A stretch of DNA of 9,663 nucleotides from Oligoflexia bacterium (GCA_025352185.1 JANXTV010000477.1:1-9663); one strand, 5' to 3'; counted from the stretch's first letter, positions 1-6,658 are shown. The notes: generated from the sequence alone by a model not told the origin. Translations and numbers: made by a program.

Positions 1-1016
1 AGTTTCTGCCGATCGGTCGCCCGTTCGCGAAATCGGTACGGGGAATAAAATCCGGGGCCTCGGATCAGTCCGGCCATCAGCGCAATTTCGCCCAGGTGGA
101 GTTCGCTCAGTTCTTTTCCGTAAAAGAGCTTCGCGCCTTCGGCCACGCCGTGGACTTCGTAGGAGCCGACCTGTCCCAGGTAAACTTCGTTTAGGTAGCG
201 TTCGAGAATCGCTTCCTTCGAGGTTTTCATTTCGAGGAGGAGCGATAGGAAAAGTTCGTTGAATTTAAGGGCGAGGTTACGCGTCCGACGCGCCATCAGA
301 TTTTTCACGAGCTGTGCGGTGATCGTGGAGCCGCCTTGCGCGAGCTTCGCGCTTCTCAGATTTACCCAGAGCGCACGGGCAATCCCCCGGGGATCGAGTC
401 CGACGTGTTCGAGGAAGCGGGGATCCTCGATCGAGATAATTGCTTGCCAAACCGGCGCCGGGATATCTTCGAATTTCATGAGGCGACGGATTTCGCGTTT
501 TCCGTCAGGGTCCGCCCGCGAGAGGGTCGCGATGATCTCGGGTTCTAAATAGAGCTCGGGAATCTCTTCCCAACCGCCGTCTTTTTCGCGCTCGATGCGC
601 AGCACGGACGATTTCTTCTCTTCGTCGAATACGAATCGCACCGTCTTTCCCGCGAGCGTGCGCGTCGGATGATCGGGCGGGAGGAGGGCATCGACCGGAT
701 AGTCGAGTGGGTGAAGCGAAATCGAGAGGGCTCCGCCGTCGGCCGGTGCGGGGGTATAGCCTAGAATCTTTAGACGCTTCAGGAGTTTTGCCTTTCCGAT
801 CGGCGCGACAATTCGGGAAACATCGGAGAAGAGGCGCGTCGGAACGAATTCATTTTCGTGATTGAAAGCCGTTTCGAGCTGCTTAAATGCGGCGTTCAGC
901 GTGAAGCCGAAGCCGATGAGGAGGACGACGAAAACTCCCGTGAGGGTCCAGAGGACTTTTCGGTATTTTTTCGCGAAGTCACGAACGGAGGATACTGCGC
1001 TGCGTTTAAATTCCAT
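1..1016 (-). CDS. mrcB: Penicillin-binding protein 1B-type glycosyltransferase/transpeptidase (partial, N-terminal part)
   Basis: Bifunctional class A PBP that polymerises lipid II into glycan chains and crosslinks peptides. It acts in the periplasm, anchored in the inner membrane. 338 complete codons are visible; the transpeptidase domain lies beyond the left edge. A short cytoplasmic N-terminus is followed by one membrane segment (about 21-43), a region in the place of the UB2H domain (about 58-145), then the GT51 domain from about 160. All essential residues reported for E. coli PBP1B recur at a constant offset of 36: E197, D198, F201, H204, T231, Q235, K238 and the second glutamate E254. 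LNEVYLGQ follows at 275-282. The usual GGSTxTQQ motif reads GGSTITAQ, with the first Gln replaced but the essential one kept. The ATG at 1016 is preceded by AGGTGAG. Assignment to 1B rather than 1A rests on the UB2H-position region and the identical spacing; a close relative such as PbpC is less likely. Confidence 0.93.
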   Translation of the reverse strand, partial: MEFKRSAVSSVRDFAKKYRKVLWTLTGVFVVLLIGFGFTLNAAFKQLETAFNHENEFVPTRLFSDVSRIVAPIGKAKLLKRLKILGYTPAPADGGALSISLHPLDYPVDALLPPDHPTRTLAGKTVRFVFDEEKKSSVLRIEREKDGGWEEIPELYLEPEIIATLSRADPDGKREIRRLMKFEDIPAPVWQAIISIEDPRFLEHVGLDPRGIARALWVNLRSAKLAQGGSTITAQLVKNLMARRTRNLALKFNELFLSLLLEMKTSKEAILERYLNEVYLGQVGSYEVHGVAEGAKLFYGKELSELHLGEIALMAGLIRGPGFYSPYRFRERATDRQK

Positions 1017-1044
1017 GAAGAGGGACTCACCTAGCCGCTTAAGG

Positions 1045-1071
1045 TTGACGGTTCTAAACCGACTCTATACA
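1045..1071 (+). promoter_or_regulatory. Candidate sigma-70-like promoter of the β-barrel gene, with a small palindrome in the spacer
   Basis: TTGACG (1045-1050) and TATACA (1066-1071) resemble -35 and -10 boxes. The spacer is 15 bp, shorter than the usual 16-18, so this is a candidate only. A transcript would start near 1078, about 28 bases before the ATG. The spacer carries CGGTT-CTA-AACCG (1049-1061), a 5-bp inverted repeat that could be an operator or chance. The PBP1B gene runs the other way from the same 89-bp gap, and I see no equally good promoter for it. Confidence 0.4.
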
Positions 1072-1093
1072 ACTCCATTCATTACCTAGATTT

Positions 1094-1099
1094 AGAGGA
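1094..1099 (+). promoter_or_regulatory. Ribosome binding site of the β-barrel gene
   Basis: AGAGGA lies six bases before the ATG at 1106. It decides the start: a second in-frame ATG eight codons on (1130) would also leave a signal peptide but has no such site before it. Confidence 0.7.
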
Positions 1100-1105
1100 A
1101 ATCCG

Positions 1106-2587
1106 ATGAAAATCTCTGCCCGTTTTACGATGCGTTTTTTCCCGATCGCGTTAGCCCTGATTCCCTTCGCCGTGCCCACCACGGCCTCCGCGATGGATCT
1201 CGACTGGTCGGGACAGTTCCGCGCCGAAGCGGTCATGATTAATAACTACGCGCCGGAAGCGAACGTGACGACCGGCCAGGGCGGATACGAAGTGAATCAG
1301 GTGGGGAGTAAAGACGCCCGCTTCCAAACCCTCTTTCTCCGCCTGCGTCCGAAGCTGATCGTAAACGATAACGTCGCGATTAAATCGGAATGGTGGCTGG
1401 GAAATCCCGTCACCGGTTTTTACGGTTCGGATTATCCCGGATCTTCGCGCTCCGACCAGCGCTACTATAACTCGACCTTTAGCGGCGGCTCGTCGATTTC
1501 GGCGCAGCGGTTCTGGGCGGAGTTCCTCACGGACCTCGGGACCTTCCAAGTCGGCCGCGCGCCGATTCACTGGGGACTCGGCCTCATCCATAACTCGGGC
1601 GACGGCGTATTCGATCGCTATCAGTCGACGGGCGATACCTTCCGCATGATTTCGAAGTTCGGAAACTTCGCGGTCATTCCGGCGCACACGAAATATAACT
1701 ACGGGAATGCGGCGGGCGGAAGCGGTTACACCCTTTCCGAGTTTTCGCTCGGCCTGCGCTACGAAAACCCGGACGAAGATTTCGAAGGCGGCGTGAATTT
1801 CGTCCGCCGAATCGCGGATGCCCAGTCGGACTCCGTGTGGATTAACTATAATGGCGGTACCGCCGGTACTCCGGGCGTCGGCGGAATGAACGTCACGATT
1901 TGGGATATCTACGGAAAGAAGAAAGTCGGAAAATTCGACTTCGGTATCGAAGCTCCGATTTTTAACGGCGACCTGATCGGCCGTACGTATAAAGCGTTCG
2001 CCCTCGCGGTCGAATTAAAATACCGCGCGAACGATTCCTGGAATTTTTTCGCGAAAGCCGGAAAAGTACCCGGCCAGCCGAATAGTCCATCTTCGAATCC
2101 TGAAAAATGGACGATGGTGATGTTCCACCCGAACTACCGCTTAGGTCTTCTCATGTTTAATTATAACTTCGCGAATTTCGCCGGTAATAATAATCCGAAC
2201 ACGGCCGGTACCGTAAAATCGATTTACGATAATCCGATCACGAACGCGCGCTACCTGATGGCGGGAGCGACCCTTTCGGCCGATAAGTGGAAGTTCACCG
2301 GATCGTTTATCACCGCGACTGCCGATCGTACGGCCGAAACCGGACAGCTCTTTTTCAACAGCCGCGACCGTGCGTACAGCTCCGTCGCCGCCGTGAAAAA
2401 TCAGGGCGCTTCGATCGGAACTGAGTTCGACTTAGGAGTCGCGCTCCACTGGGATGAATTCACGACGTTTGCGCTCGATACCGGGCTCCTCGTCCAAGGC
2501 GATTACCCGAAGTTCGTGAACGGGGCGTCGGATAATGAGTTAAAGTCTGTCCTCGGGATCCAGGCTTCGATCGGCGTGCGTTTCTAA
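1106..2587 (+). CDS. Predicted outer-membrane β-barrel protein (porin-like)
   Basis: 493 residues. A signal peptide (basic start, hydrophobic stretch about 11-25) has a good cleavage site after TASA at residue 29, so the mature protein starts near Met30. The remainder is rich in Gly, Asn and aromatics, with alternating polar/hydrophobic stretches typical of transmembrane β-strands and many YNY/NYNF-like clusters. It ends in VRF, and a C-terminal Phe after a β-strand is the usual signal for BAM-mediated outer membrane insertion. I see no extra periplasmic domain. The conserved-looking central stretch around residues 137-165 (WAEFLTDLG, then GRAPIHWGLG) may mark the family, but I cannot name the family or its substrate. 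The gene stands alone, with its own candidate promoter upstream and a structured 440-bp region downstream. Function as a porin is inferred from architecture only. Confidence 0.8.
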   Translation: MKISARFTMRFFPIALALIPFAVPTTASAMDLDWSGQFRAEAVMINNYAPEANVTTGQGGYEVNQVGSKDARFQTLFLRLRPKLIVNDNVAIKSEWWLGNPVTGFYGSDYPGSSRSDQRYYNSTFSGGSSISAQRFWAEFLTDLGTFQVGRAPIHWGLGLIHNSGDGVFDRYQSTGDTFRMISKFGNFAVIPAHTKYNYGNAAGGSGYTLSEFSLGLRYENPDEDFEGGVNFVRRIADAQSDSVWINYNGGTAGTPGVGGMNVTIWDIYGKKKVGKFDFGIEAPIFNGDLIGRTYKAFALAVELKYRANDSWNFFAKAGKVPGQPNSPSSNPEKWTMVMFHPNYRLGLLMFNYNFANFAGNNNPNTAGTVKSIYDNPITNARYLMAGATLSADKWKFTGSFITATADRTAETGQLFFNSRDRAYSSVAAVKNQGASIGTEFDLGVALHWDEFTTFALDTGLLVQGDYPKFVNGASDNELKSVLGIQASIGVRF

Positions 2588-2674
2588 GTCGCGACTCGAG
2601 AGCGGGATCCCTGGGTTCGGGGGTCCATTTTCAAGAGCGGATTAAGAAGAAATATTTGGCTCACCGGGCATCCT

Positions 2675-2744
2675 CGAAGCACCTCCTGTGCTTCGCAGCC
2701 CTTTAGGGCTGTCGGACCTTCTCGGCCTTCGTGGCCTCGAAGTC
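2675..2744. repeat. Cluster of three tandem hairpins
   Basis: Three stems follow one another almost without gap. Hairpin A (2675-2695) is CGAAGCAC / GTGCTTCG, 8 bp perfect, with loop CTCCT. Hairpin B (2696-2711) is CAGCCCT / AGGGCTG, perfect apart from a minimal turn. Hairpin C (2715-2744) pairs GAC, TTC and GGCC with GGCC, GAA and GTC around loop TTCGT, with a one-base bulge and a 2x2 internal loop. The octamer CCTCGAAG occurs at both the start (2672) and the end (2735) of the cluster. It could be an intergenic repeat unit, a structured 3' UTR or a small RNA; no T tract follows, so it is not a plain terminator. Confidence 0.7.
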
Positions 2745-2805
2745 TATGCCTGATCCAATTAGCATACCCTCGATCCTTCGCCGTAGGGTGAAAATGAATC
2801 CGCCG

Positions 2806-2856
2806 CGAAACGGTGGATCGCGCGCCGAACGAAGCGGGAACCACCGTTTCGTTTTT
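2806..2856 (+). terminator. Terminator-like 11-bp stem followed by five T
   Basis: CGAAACGGTGG (2806-2816) pairs perfectly with CCACCGTTTCG (2841-2851), followed by TTTTT (2852-2856) on the plus strand. It could end transcription coming from the β-barrel gene. The 24-base loop is much longer than in a standard intrinsic terminator, and the site lies about 220 bases after the stop codon, so the call is moderate. There is no matching T tract on the minus strand. Confidence 0.5.
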
Positions 2857-2894
2857 CGCCGCTGCTTCACTTCTCCGAATCAAGCGCTACGGGA

Positions 2895-3030
2895 TGACCG
2901 GCCCTTTTGCGTATGGCGGCAGGGATTCAGGACGCGAATTCGCTCAGCCATGGATGGCGAGCGGAGCGAAGAGGCAGGAAGCCTGGTGAGCCGTCCTGAA
3001 TTTCTGCCGCCCCCACAAAAGGGACGGTCA
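2895..3030. repeat. 136-bp long imperfect inverted repeat with internal hairpins
   Basis: The left arm (2895-2934) and the reverse complement of the right arm (2992-3030) agree in blocks of 6, 8, 8 and 10 identical bases (TGACCG, CCCTTTTG, GGCGGCAG, ATTCAGGACG), 32 of about 40 positions with one 1-base length difference. In plus-strand RNA two further positions would pair as G-U. The 57-base centre contains CGAATTCG (2935-2942), a hairpin CGCTC-A-GCCAT / ATGGC-GAGCG (2941-2963) and a small stem AGGC / GCCT (2972-2984), so a branched cruciform is possible. Both ends read TGACCG, and the right one supplies the TGA stop of the FliL-family gene. It may act as a two-way terminator, or be a MITE- or REP-like repeat. 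I see no target-site duplication. Confidence 0.75.
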
Positions 3031-3612
3031 CTGCACCACGAAATCAGAGAAGTAAACATTAGCCACCACCGGAGTCGAAGACGGAGGCAGCTTCTTCTCC
3101 TCACGAATGAGGTCATTCATCAGGCCCGCGATCTTCGACCGCAGGAGGTAGCGCCCCTGAACGGAAGAAAGCGCATCGACGGTGGTCCCGCCGAGCTCAC
3201 GCAGGAGTTTATCGAGGAACTTCGGGAGTAGACCCTTCGTCGTTGCTTCGAACTCGGAATCGATGAGTTCAAGCGCTAAGGTCATCGTGATGAAGTGGGC
3301 CTTCATCTGCTGGGGCGGACCGCCCGGGACTTGGACGCCGATCGGAGAGGGTTTTAAATTTGCCTGAATCGGGTCGAACGAAACGATGGTGCGTTTCATA
3401 TCTTCCGGTTTTTTTGAAAACTCTTGGGCGATTTTTTCCCGTTCGACCGCTTCGGTGATCTTCGGCCGCTTATAAATCATCTGCGTATAGGCCACGACTC
3501 CGAGTACGCCTAAGAGGGCGAGCGAATTTAAAAGACCGAGGAGTAAACCGATCGGAATCGATTTTTTCGGTTTCGCTTCTTTATCGTCGCCGCTCGCTGC
3601 TGCATCTGACAT
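3028..3612 (-). CDS. fliL: FliL-family flagellar basal body-associated protein
   Basis: FliL is a single-pass inner-membrane protein that surrounds or supports the stator units of the flagellar motor. This one has 194 residues, slightly long for the family. A charged Lys-rich N-terminus is followed by a membrane segment (about 19-43) and a periplasmic domain. The C-terminus VYFSDFVVQ (186-194) matches the characteristic FliL ending, and the preceding LTLALELxDxxFE... block with a long helix is typical. The gene is last in a probable operon, 54 bp after alanine dehydrogenase, and no flagellar gene is near, so it may be a second FliL copy or serve another rotary or gliding stator system. The ATG at 3612 lacks a clear ribosome binding site. 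The TGA stop lies in the end of the long inverted repeat. Family assignment is from the C-terminal signature and topology. Confidence 0.8.
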   Translation of the reverse strand: MSDAAASGDDKEAKPKKSIPIGLLLGLLNSLALLGVLGVVAYTQMIYKRPKITEAVEREKIAQEFSKKPEDMKRTIVSFDPIQANLKPSPIGVQVPGGPPQQMKAHFITMTLALELIDSEFEATTKGLLPKFLDKLLRELGGTTVDALSSVQGRYLLRSKIAGLMNDLIREEKKLPPSSTPVVANVYFSDFVVQ

Positions 3613-3640
3613 CTACGGTCTAGTTTGCCAGCAGTCTTCC

Positions 3641-3662
3641 GCGTAAACAATACGGTTAACGC
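3641..3662 (-). repeat. Short hairpin between alanine dehydrogenase and fliL
   Basis: GCGTAAAC (3641-3648) and GTTAACGC (3655-3662) form a stem of seven pairs with one mismatch around loop AATACG, just after the alanine dehydrogenase stop codon. No T tract follows on the minus strand, so it is more likely an mRNA-processing or stabilising structure, or chance, than a terminator. Confidence 0.35.
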
Positions 3663-3666
3663 TCCG

Positions 3667-4773
3667 CTAGATTTTTAGGGCCTCGTACGGGAGTCCGAGG
3701 TCGTCCGCCACCGTCTTATAAACGCATTTTCCGAGGCAGATATTCACCCCTTTATAAAGCGCTGGATCCTTTGCCACTGCCTCTCTCCAGCCTAAATTTG
3801 CGATCATCGTCGCATACTTTAGGGTGACGTTTGTGAGTGCGTAGGTTGAGGTCCGCGGCACCGCCCCCGGCATGTTCGGAACGGCGTAATGGATCACGCC
3901 ATCCACGGCGTAGGTCGGGTGTTCGTGCGACGTCGGACGGCAGGTCTCGACCGAGCCCCCTTGGTCCACGGCCACGTCGACAATCACTCCACCCGGCTGC
4001 ATCCGCGAAACCATATCCCGGTTTACGAGTTTCGGCGCTTTCGCACCCGGCACGAGTACCGCGCCAATCACAAGATCGGCTCCGATCACCGCGCGCTCGA
4101 TTTGCTCGGAGTTCGAGTAAAGCGTAGTGAGTTCGTTTCCGAAGACGTCGGCGAGATAATCTAAACGCGGCATGTTCGTATCGAAGATCGTGACTTTCGC
4201 GCCGAGGCCCACGGCCATTTTCGCGGCATTAATTCCGACGACTCCGCCGCCGAGGACGACGACGCTTGCGCGATCGACTCCGGTCACTCCGCCTAAGAGC
4301 ATTCCTTTTCCGCCGTGGTCATGCTGTAGGTACGAGGCGCCGATTTGGGTCGCCATGCGTCCCGCGACGGCCGACATCGGCGCGAGGAGCGGGAGCGATC
4401 CATCGGCGGGTTGGATTGTTTCGTAGGCAATTCCCACGATTTTTCGGTCCATGAGGGCCTTCGTTAGGCGTTCATCCGCCGCGAGGTGGAGGTAAGTATA
4501 GAGGATCTGTCCTTCACGCAGGAGGGGATACTCCTCCGGCAGGGGTTCCTTTACCTTCACGATCATCTCGGATTTATCGTAAATTTCTTTGCCGGTTTCG
4601 AGGATCGACGCTCCCGCTTTTCGGTAATCTTCGTCGGAAATTCCGGCACCGAGGCCCGCGTTCTTCTGGATGAGAACTTTATGTCCGGCCGTGGTGAGGG
4701 CGCGAACTCCCGCGATGACCATGCCCACGCGATTTTCTTTATTCTTAATTTCCTTAGGGACGCCGACGATCAT
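3667..4773 (-). CDS. ald: Alanine dehydrogenase
   Basis: Cytoplasmic enzyme that interconverts L-alanine and pyruvate plus ammonium with NAD(H). 368 residues, the usual length. The N-terminus MIVGVPKEIKNKENRVGM is typical. Known functional residues fall at their standard positions: substrate-binding R15 and K75, catalytic H96 (in YLHLA) and D270 (in VDVAVDQGG). The NAD-binding Rossmann motif GGGVVG is at 175-180, with D198 at the end of the second strand as the ribose-binding acid. The start at 4773 is chosen because upstream in-frame extension to 4848 adds a non-homologous basic tail inside the preceding gene, while 4773 gives the family's N-terminus and an ATGA overlap (4770-4773) with the hydrolase gene. 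AAGAGA lies a few bases upstream. The C-terminus departs somewhat from the common form (CLGKCVYKTVADDLGLPY) but is recognisable. Confidence 0.96.
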   Translation of the reverse strand: MIVGVPKEIKNKENRVGMVIAGVRALTTAGHKVLIQKNAGLGAGISDEDYRKAGASILETGKEIYDKSEMIVKVKEPLPEEYPLLREGQILYTYLHLAADERLTKALMDRKIVGIAYETIQPADGSLPLLAPMSAVAGRMATQIGASYLQHDHGGKGMLLGGVTGVDRASVVVLGGGVVGINAAKMAVGLGAKVTIFDTNMPRLDYLADVFGNELTTLYSNSEQIERAVIGADLVIGAVLVPGAKAPKLVNRDMVSRMQPGGVIVDVAVDQGGSVETCRPTSHEHPTYAVDGVIHYAVPNMPGAVPRTSTYALTNVTLKYATMIANLGWREAVAKDPALYKGVNICLGKCVYKTVADDLGLPYEALKI

Positions 4774-5594
4774 GGGGTTCTCTTTTCTCCGCGCAGGGTG
4801 AGTCCGTCGAAACCGAGGACGACCCCTTTCGGTAGTTTTTTTGACCACTTTTTATATTCGAAATCATGCCCTAAGTGGGTCAGTACCGTTTTTTTAGGGC
4901 GAAGGTGAGCGGCGATCTCGAGGGCTCGCTCTAAATTTAGATGAGTGCCGTGCGGCGCGATGCGTAGGCAGTCGAGAACGAGACAATCAAGGTTCTCGAG
5001 TTTTTTTAACGACGATTCGGGAATGGTACTGCAGTCCGTAACGTATCCGACCCCGTCGATACGATATCCCACGCATTCCTGGCTCCCGTGGCTCAGGGCG
5101 ACAGGAATGACCTCGAGTCCGGCCGCCGAGAATGATTTCGAGCCCGCGTCGAATAGATGGAGATCGATTTGTGGAATTCCACCCCCTTCGCCCTTCGGCG
5201 CGGGATTAAAGATATACGGAAAACGGGACCGCAGATCCTCGCAGGTCCACGCATTCCCGTAAGCCGGGATTCGCTCGCGCTGGATAAAGTTAAACGACCG
5301 GATCTCGTCAATTCCGGAAACGTGATCGGCGTGAGGGTGGGTATAGAGGATGGCATCGACGCGAGGAATTCGCTGCTTTAGCGCCTGCTGGCGTAGGTCG
5401 GTCGACGTATCGATGAGGATACTTTTCCCCCGAATTTGGAGCCAGGCAGAGGTCCGGAGCCGGTGATTTTTCGGGTCACGGGAGCGGCAGACCACGCAAG
5501 TGCAGAAGAGCAGCGGAACTCCACTCGAGGTTCCACAGCCCAGGATCGTCAGCTGCCACGACTCTTTTTTTACGGTGCTTTTTCGTTTCGCCAT
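4770..5594 (-). CDS. PhnP-like metallo-β-lactamase-fold phosphodiesterase
   Basis: 274 residues, a soluble metallo-β-lactamase-fold hydrolase of the group containing E. coli PhnP (phosphoribosyl 1,2-cyclic phosphate phosphodiesterase) and related proteins. Visible motifs: GCGTSSGVP at 19-27; a C-x-C-x-x-C set (C31, C33, C36) that in PhnP helps bind a structural zinc; the metal motif HPHADH at 86-91; H169; D187 in TDCS; and H240 with H243 near the C-terminus (LTHLGHD). All dinuclear-site ligands appear present, so it should be active. No other phosphonate (phn) gene is here, so the true substrate is open; a cyclic phosphate or other phosphodiester is the best guess. It is the first gene of a likely operon and overlaps alanine dehydrogenase by four bases. 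The start at 5594 has only a weak GAG upstream. Confidence 0.85.
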   Translation of the reverse strand: MAKRKSTVKKESWQLTILGCGTSSGVPLLFCTCVVCRSRDPKNHRLRTSAWLQIRGKSILIDTSTDLRQQALKQRIPRVDAILYTHPHADHVSGIDEIRSFNFIQRERIPAYGNAWTCEDLRSRFPYIFNPAPKGEGGGIPQIDLHLFDAGSKSFSAAGLEVIPVALSHGSQECVGYRIDGVGYVTDCSTIPESSLKKLENLDCLVLDCLRIAPHGTHLNLERALEIAAHLRPKKTVLTHLGHDFEYKKWSKKLPKGVVLGFDGLTLRGEKRTP

Positions 5595-5604
5595 TTTCTA
5601 CTCG

Positions 5605-5632
5605 TTGACTCATGTAAGGTAGCGGGTTTAGC
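5605..5632 (+). promoter_or_regulatory. Weak candidate promoter of the SDR-M16 operon
   Basis: The 50-bp gap between divergent operons must hold the plus-strand start signals, or they lie inside the hydrolase gene. TTGACT (5605-5610) is a fair -35 box, but the best -10 at proper distance (TTTAGC, 5627-5632) is poor. GGA at 5634-5636 lies eight bases before the ATG and may serve as ribosome binding site. Confidence 0.25.
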
Positions 5633-5644
5633 TGGAAAATCGAG

Positions 5645-6658
5645 ATGAAAGCACTTGTGACCGGCGGAAGCGGGTTTATTGGAAGTACGTTGATCGAGGC
5701 TCTGACGAGGCGCGGGATTTCCGTCCGTGTGCTGATGCGTAAAACTTCGTCCGATAAGAATCTTGCGGGACTGGAGTACGAGCGGGTCGAAGGCGATATC
5801 GGGAATCCCGAGAGTCTCCTGCCGGCGGTGAGCGGAGTCGATATCGTCTTCCACCTTGCCGGTTCGATCTCCGCGGTGAACCGCACCGAATATTTTAGAT
5901 CGAATAGTGAAAGTACCGGAGCGCTCGCCCGGGCGGTAGAAACTGCGAACGCGAACGGATCCCGAATTTCGCGTTTCGTTTACGTTTCGTCGTTGGCGGC
6001 GGGTGGACCTTCGTTATCGGGAAAACCCCGAAATGAAAAAGAGACCGATGCTCCGATTTCGGCGTACGGCGAAAGCAAACGCGGCGGAGAACTGGAACTC
6101 CTCGCCCATTCAAAATCATTCCTCCCGTTAATCCTTCGGCCGCCGATGGTTTATGGTCCGAAGGATCAAGCGACGCTCGTTCTGATTAAAACCGTCGCAA
6201 AGCGGGTGATCCCCCGATTTGCGACCGCGACTCCCGACGGAGAAAAATATTATTCGGTTATCCATTCGAGGGATCTCGTCGAGGCGATCATTGCGCTCGG
6301 TACGGTGGAAGCCGCGCGAGTCGAGCACGGAGATCGTTTCTATATTTCCTCCGGCGAGGAGATTTCCGCTTCTCGACTGATGAAATCCATGGCCGACGCC
6401 CTCGGCGTGAAGACGGTAAACTTAAAAATTCCGCTCGTCGTTTTAAAGGGAGCCGCTTTTCTTTCTGAACTCTCTGGAAAAATCCTCGGGAAGGCGACTT
6501 TACTGAATTCCGATAAGGTAAACGAAATCACCGCGGATTACTGGACCTGTAGTAATTTAAAACTCATGACGAAAACGACTTGGCGACCCCGGACGACTCT
6601 CGAGGAGGGCGTGCGGGACGCGGTAAAGTGGTATCAGAAAAACGGATGGATCAAATGA
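5645..6658 (+). CDS. NAD(P)-dependent epimerase/dehydratase-like protein (extended SDR)
   Basis: 337 residues, a cytoplasmic extended short-chain dehydrogenase/reductase. The N-terminal Rossmann motif TGGSGFIG (6-13) binds NAD(P). D51 in EGDIG, HLAG at 70-73, the catalytic Ser in YVSS (115/116), and Y141 with K145 (YGESK) form the usual cofactor and catalytic set. The ILRPPMVYGP segment (163-172) is also characteristic. The pattern resembles NDP-sugar epimerases, dihydroflavonol reductases and 3β-hydroxysteroid dehydrogenase-like proteins; the sequence does not allow a substrate to be named. It is the first gene of a three-gene operon and its TGA overlaps the ATG of the first M16 gene. The link with peptidases is unusual and gives no metabolic hint. 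R32 and K33 after the second strand might favour NADP, but this is weak. Confidence 0.88.
   Translation: MKALVTGGSGFIGSTLIEALTRRGISVRVLMRKTSSDKNLAGLEYERVEGDIGNPESLLPAVSGVDIVFHLAGSISAVNRTEYFRSNSESTGALARAVETANANGSRISRFVYVSSLAAGGPSLSGKPRNEKETDAPISAYGESKRGGELELLAHSKSFLPLILRPPMVYGPKDQATLVLIKTVAKRVIPRFATATPDGEKYYSVIHSRDLVEAIIALGTVEAARVEHGDRFYISSGEEISASRLMKSMADALGVKTVNLKIPLVVLKGAAFLSELSGKILGKATLLNSDKVNEITADYWTCSNLKLMTKTTWRPRTTLEEGVRDAVKWYQKNGWIK

Larger units (their letters stand above)
2588..3027. other. Gene-free intergenic region dense in inverted repeats
   Basis: This 440-bp gap between the 3' ends of the β-barrel gene and the FliL-family gene has no convincing coding sequence. The open frames crossing it have no ribosome binding site, no recognisable protein character, and either run antisense into fliL or are short. 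It contains at least five separate inverted repeats, listed individually, that together cover about half of it. Since both flanking genes converge here, some of the structures probably end transcription; the rest is unexplained. Confidence 0.75.

Noticed and set aside
1151..1687. 178-codon minus-strand frame inside the β-barrel gene
   Set aside because: Antisense shadow: Arg-rich translation typical of reverse frames in GC-rich genes, while the plus frame has signal peptide, ribosome binding site and barrel pattern.
2584..2883. Minus-strand frame of 99 codons in the same gap
   Set aside because: No family resemblance, crosses the hairpin cluster and terminator-like stem, and ends in the β-barrel stop region; better explained by chance.
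2895..3030. Integron attC site
   Set aside because: Size and imperfect hairpin are suggestive, but the conserved RYYYAAC / GTTRRRY core sites are missing, the ends read TGACCG, and there is no integrase or cassette array.
2588..3030. Retron or CRISPR-type element
   Set aside because: No reverse transcriptase, no cas gene, and no regularly spaced direct repeats; only inverted repeats of different sequence.
2731..3231. Open plus-strand frame of 166 codons through the intergenic region
   Set aside because: Its second half is antisense to the fliL coding sequence, it crosses the inverted repeat, and it has no ribosome binding site and a basic, low-complexity translation unlike a protein.
4774..4848. 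Upstream start for alanine dehydrogenase
   Set aside because: Adds 25 basic residues with no family match, inside the preceding hydrolase gene; the ATG at 4773 gives the standard N-terminus.
6580..6654. Upstream start for the first M16 gene
   Set aside because: Would bury the lipoprotein signal peptide behind 25 charged residues and lies within the SDR coding sequence.
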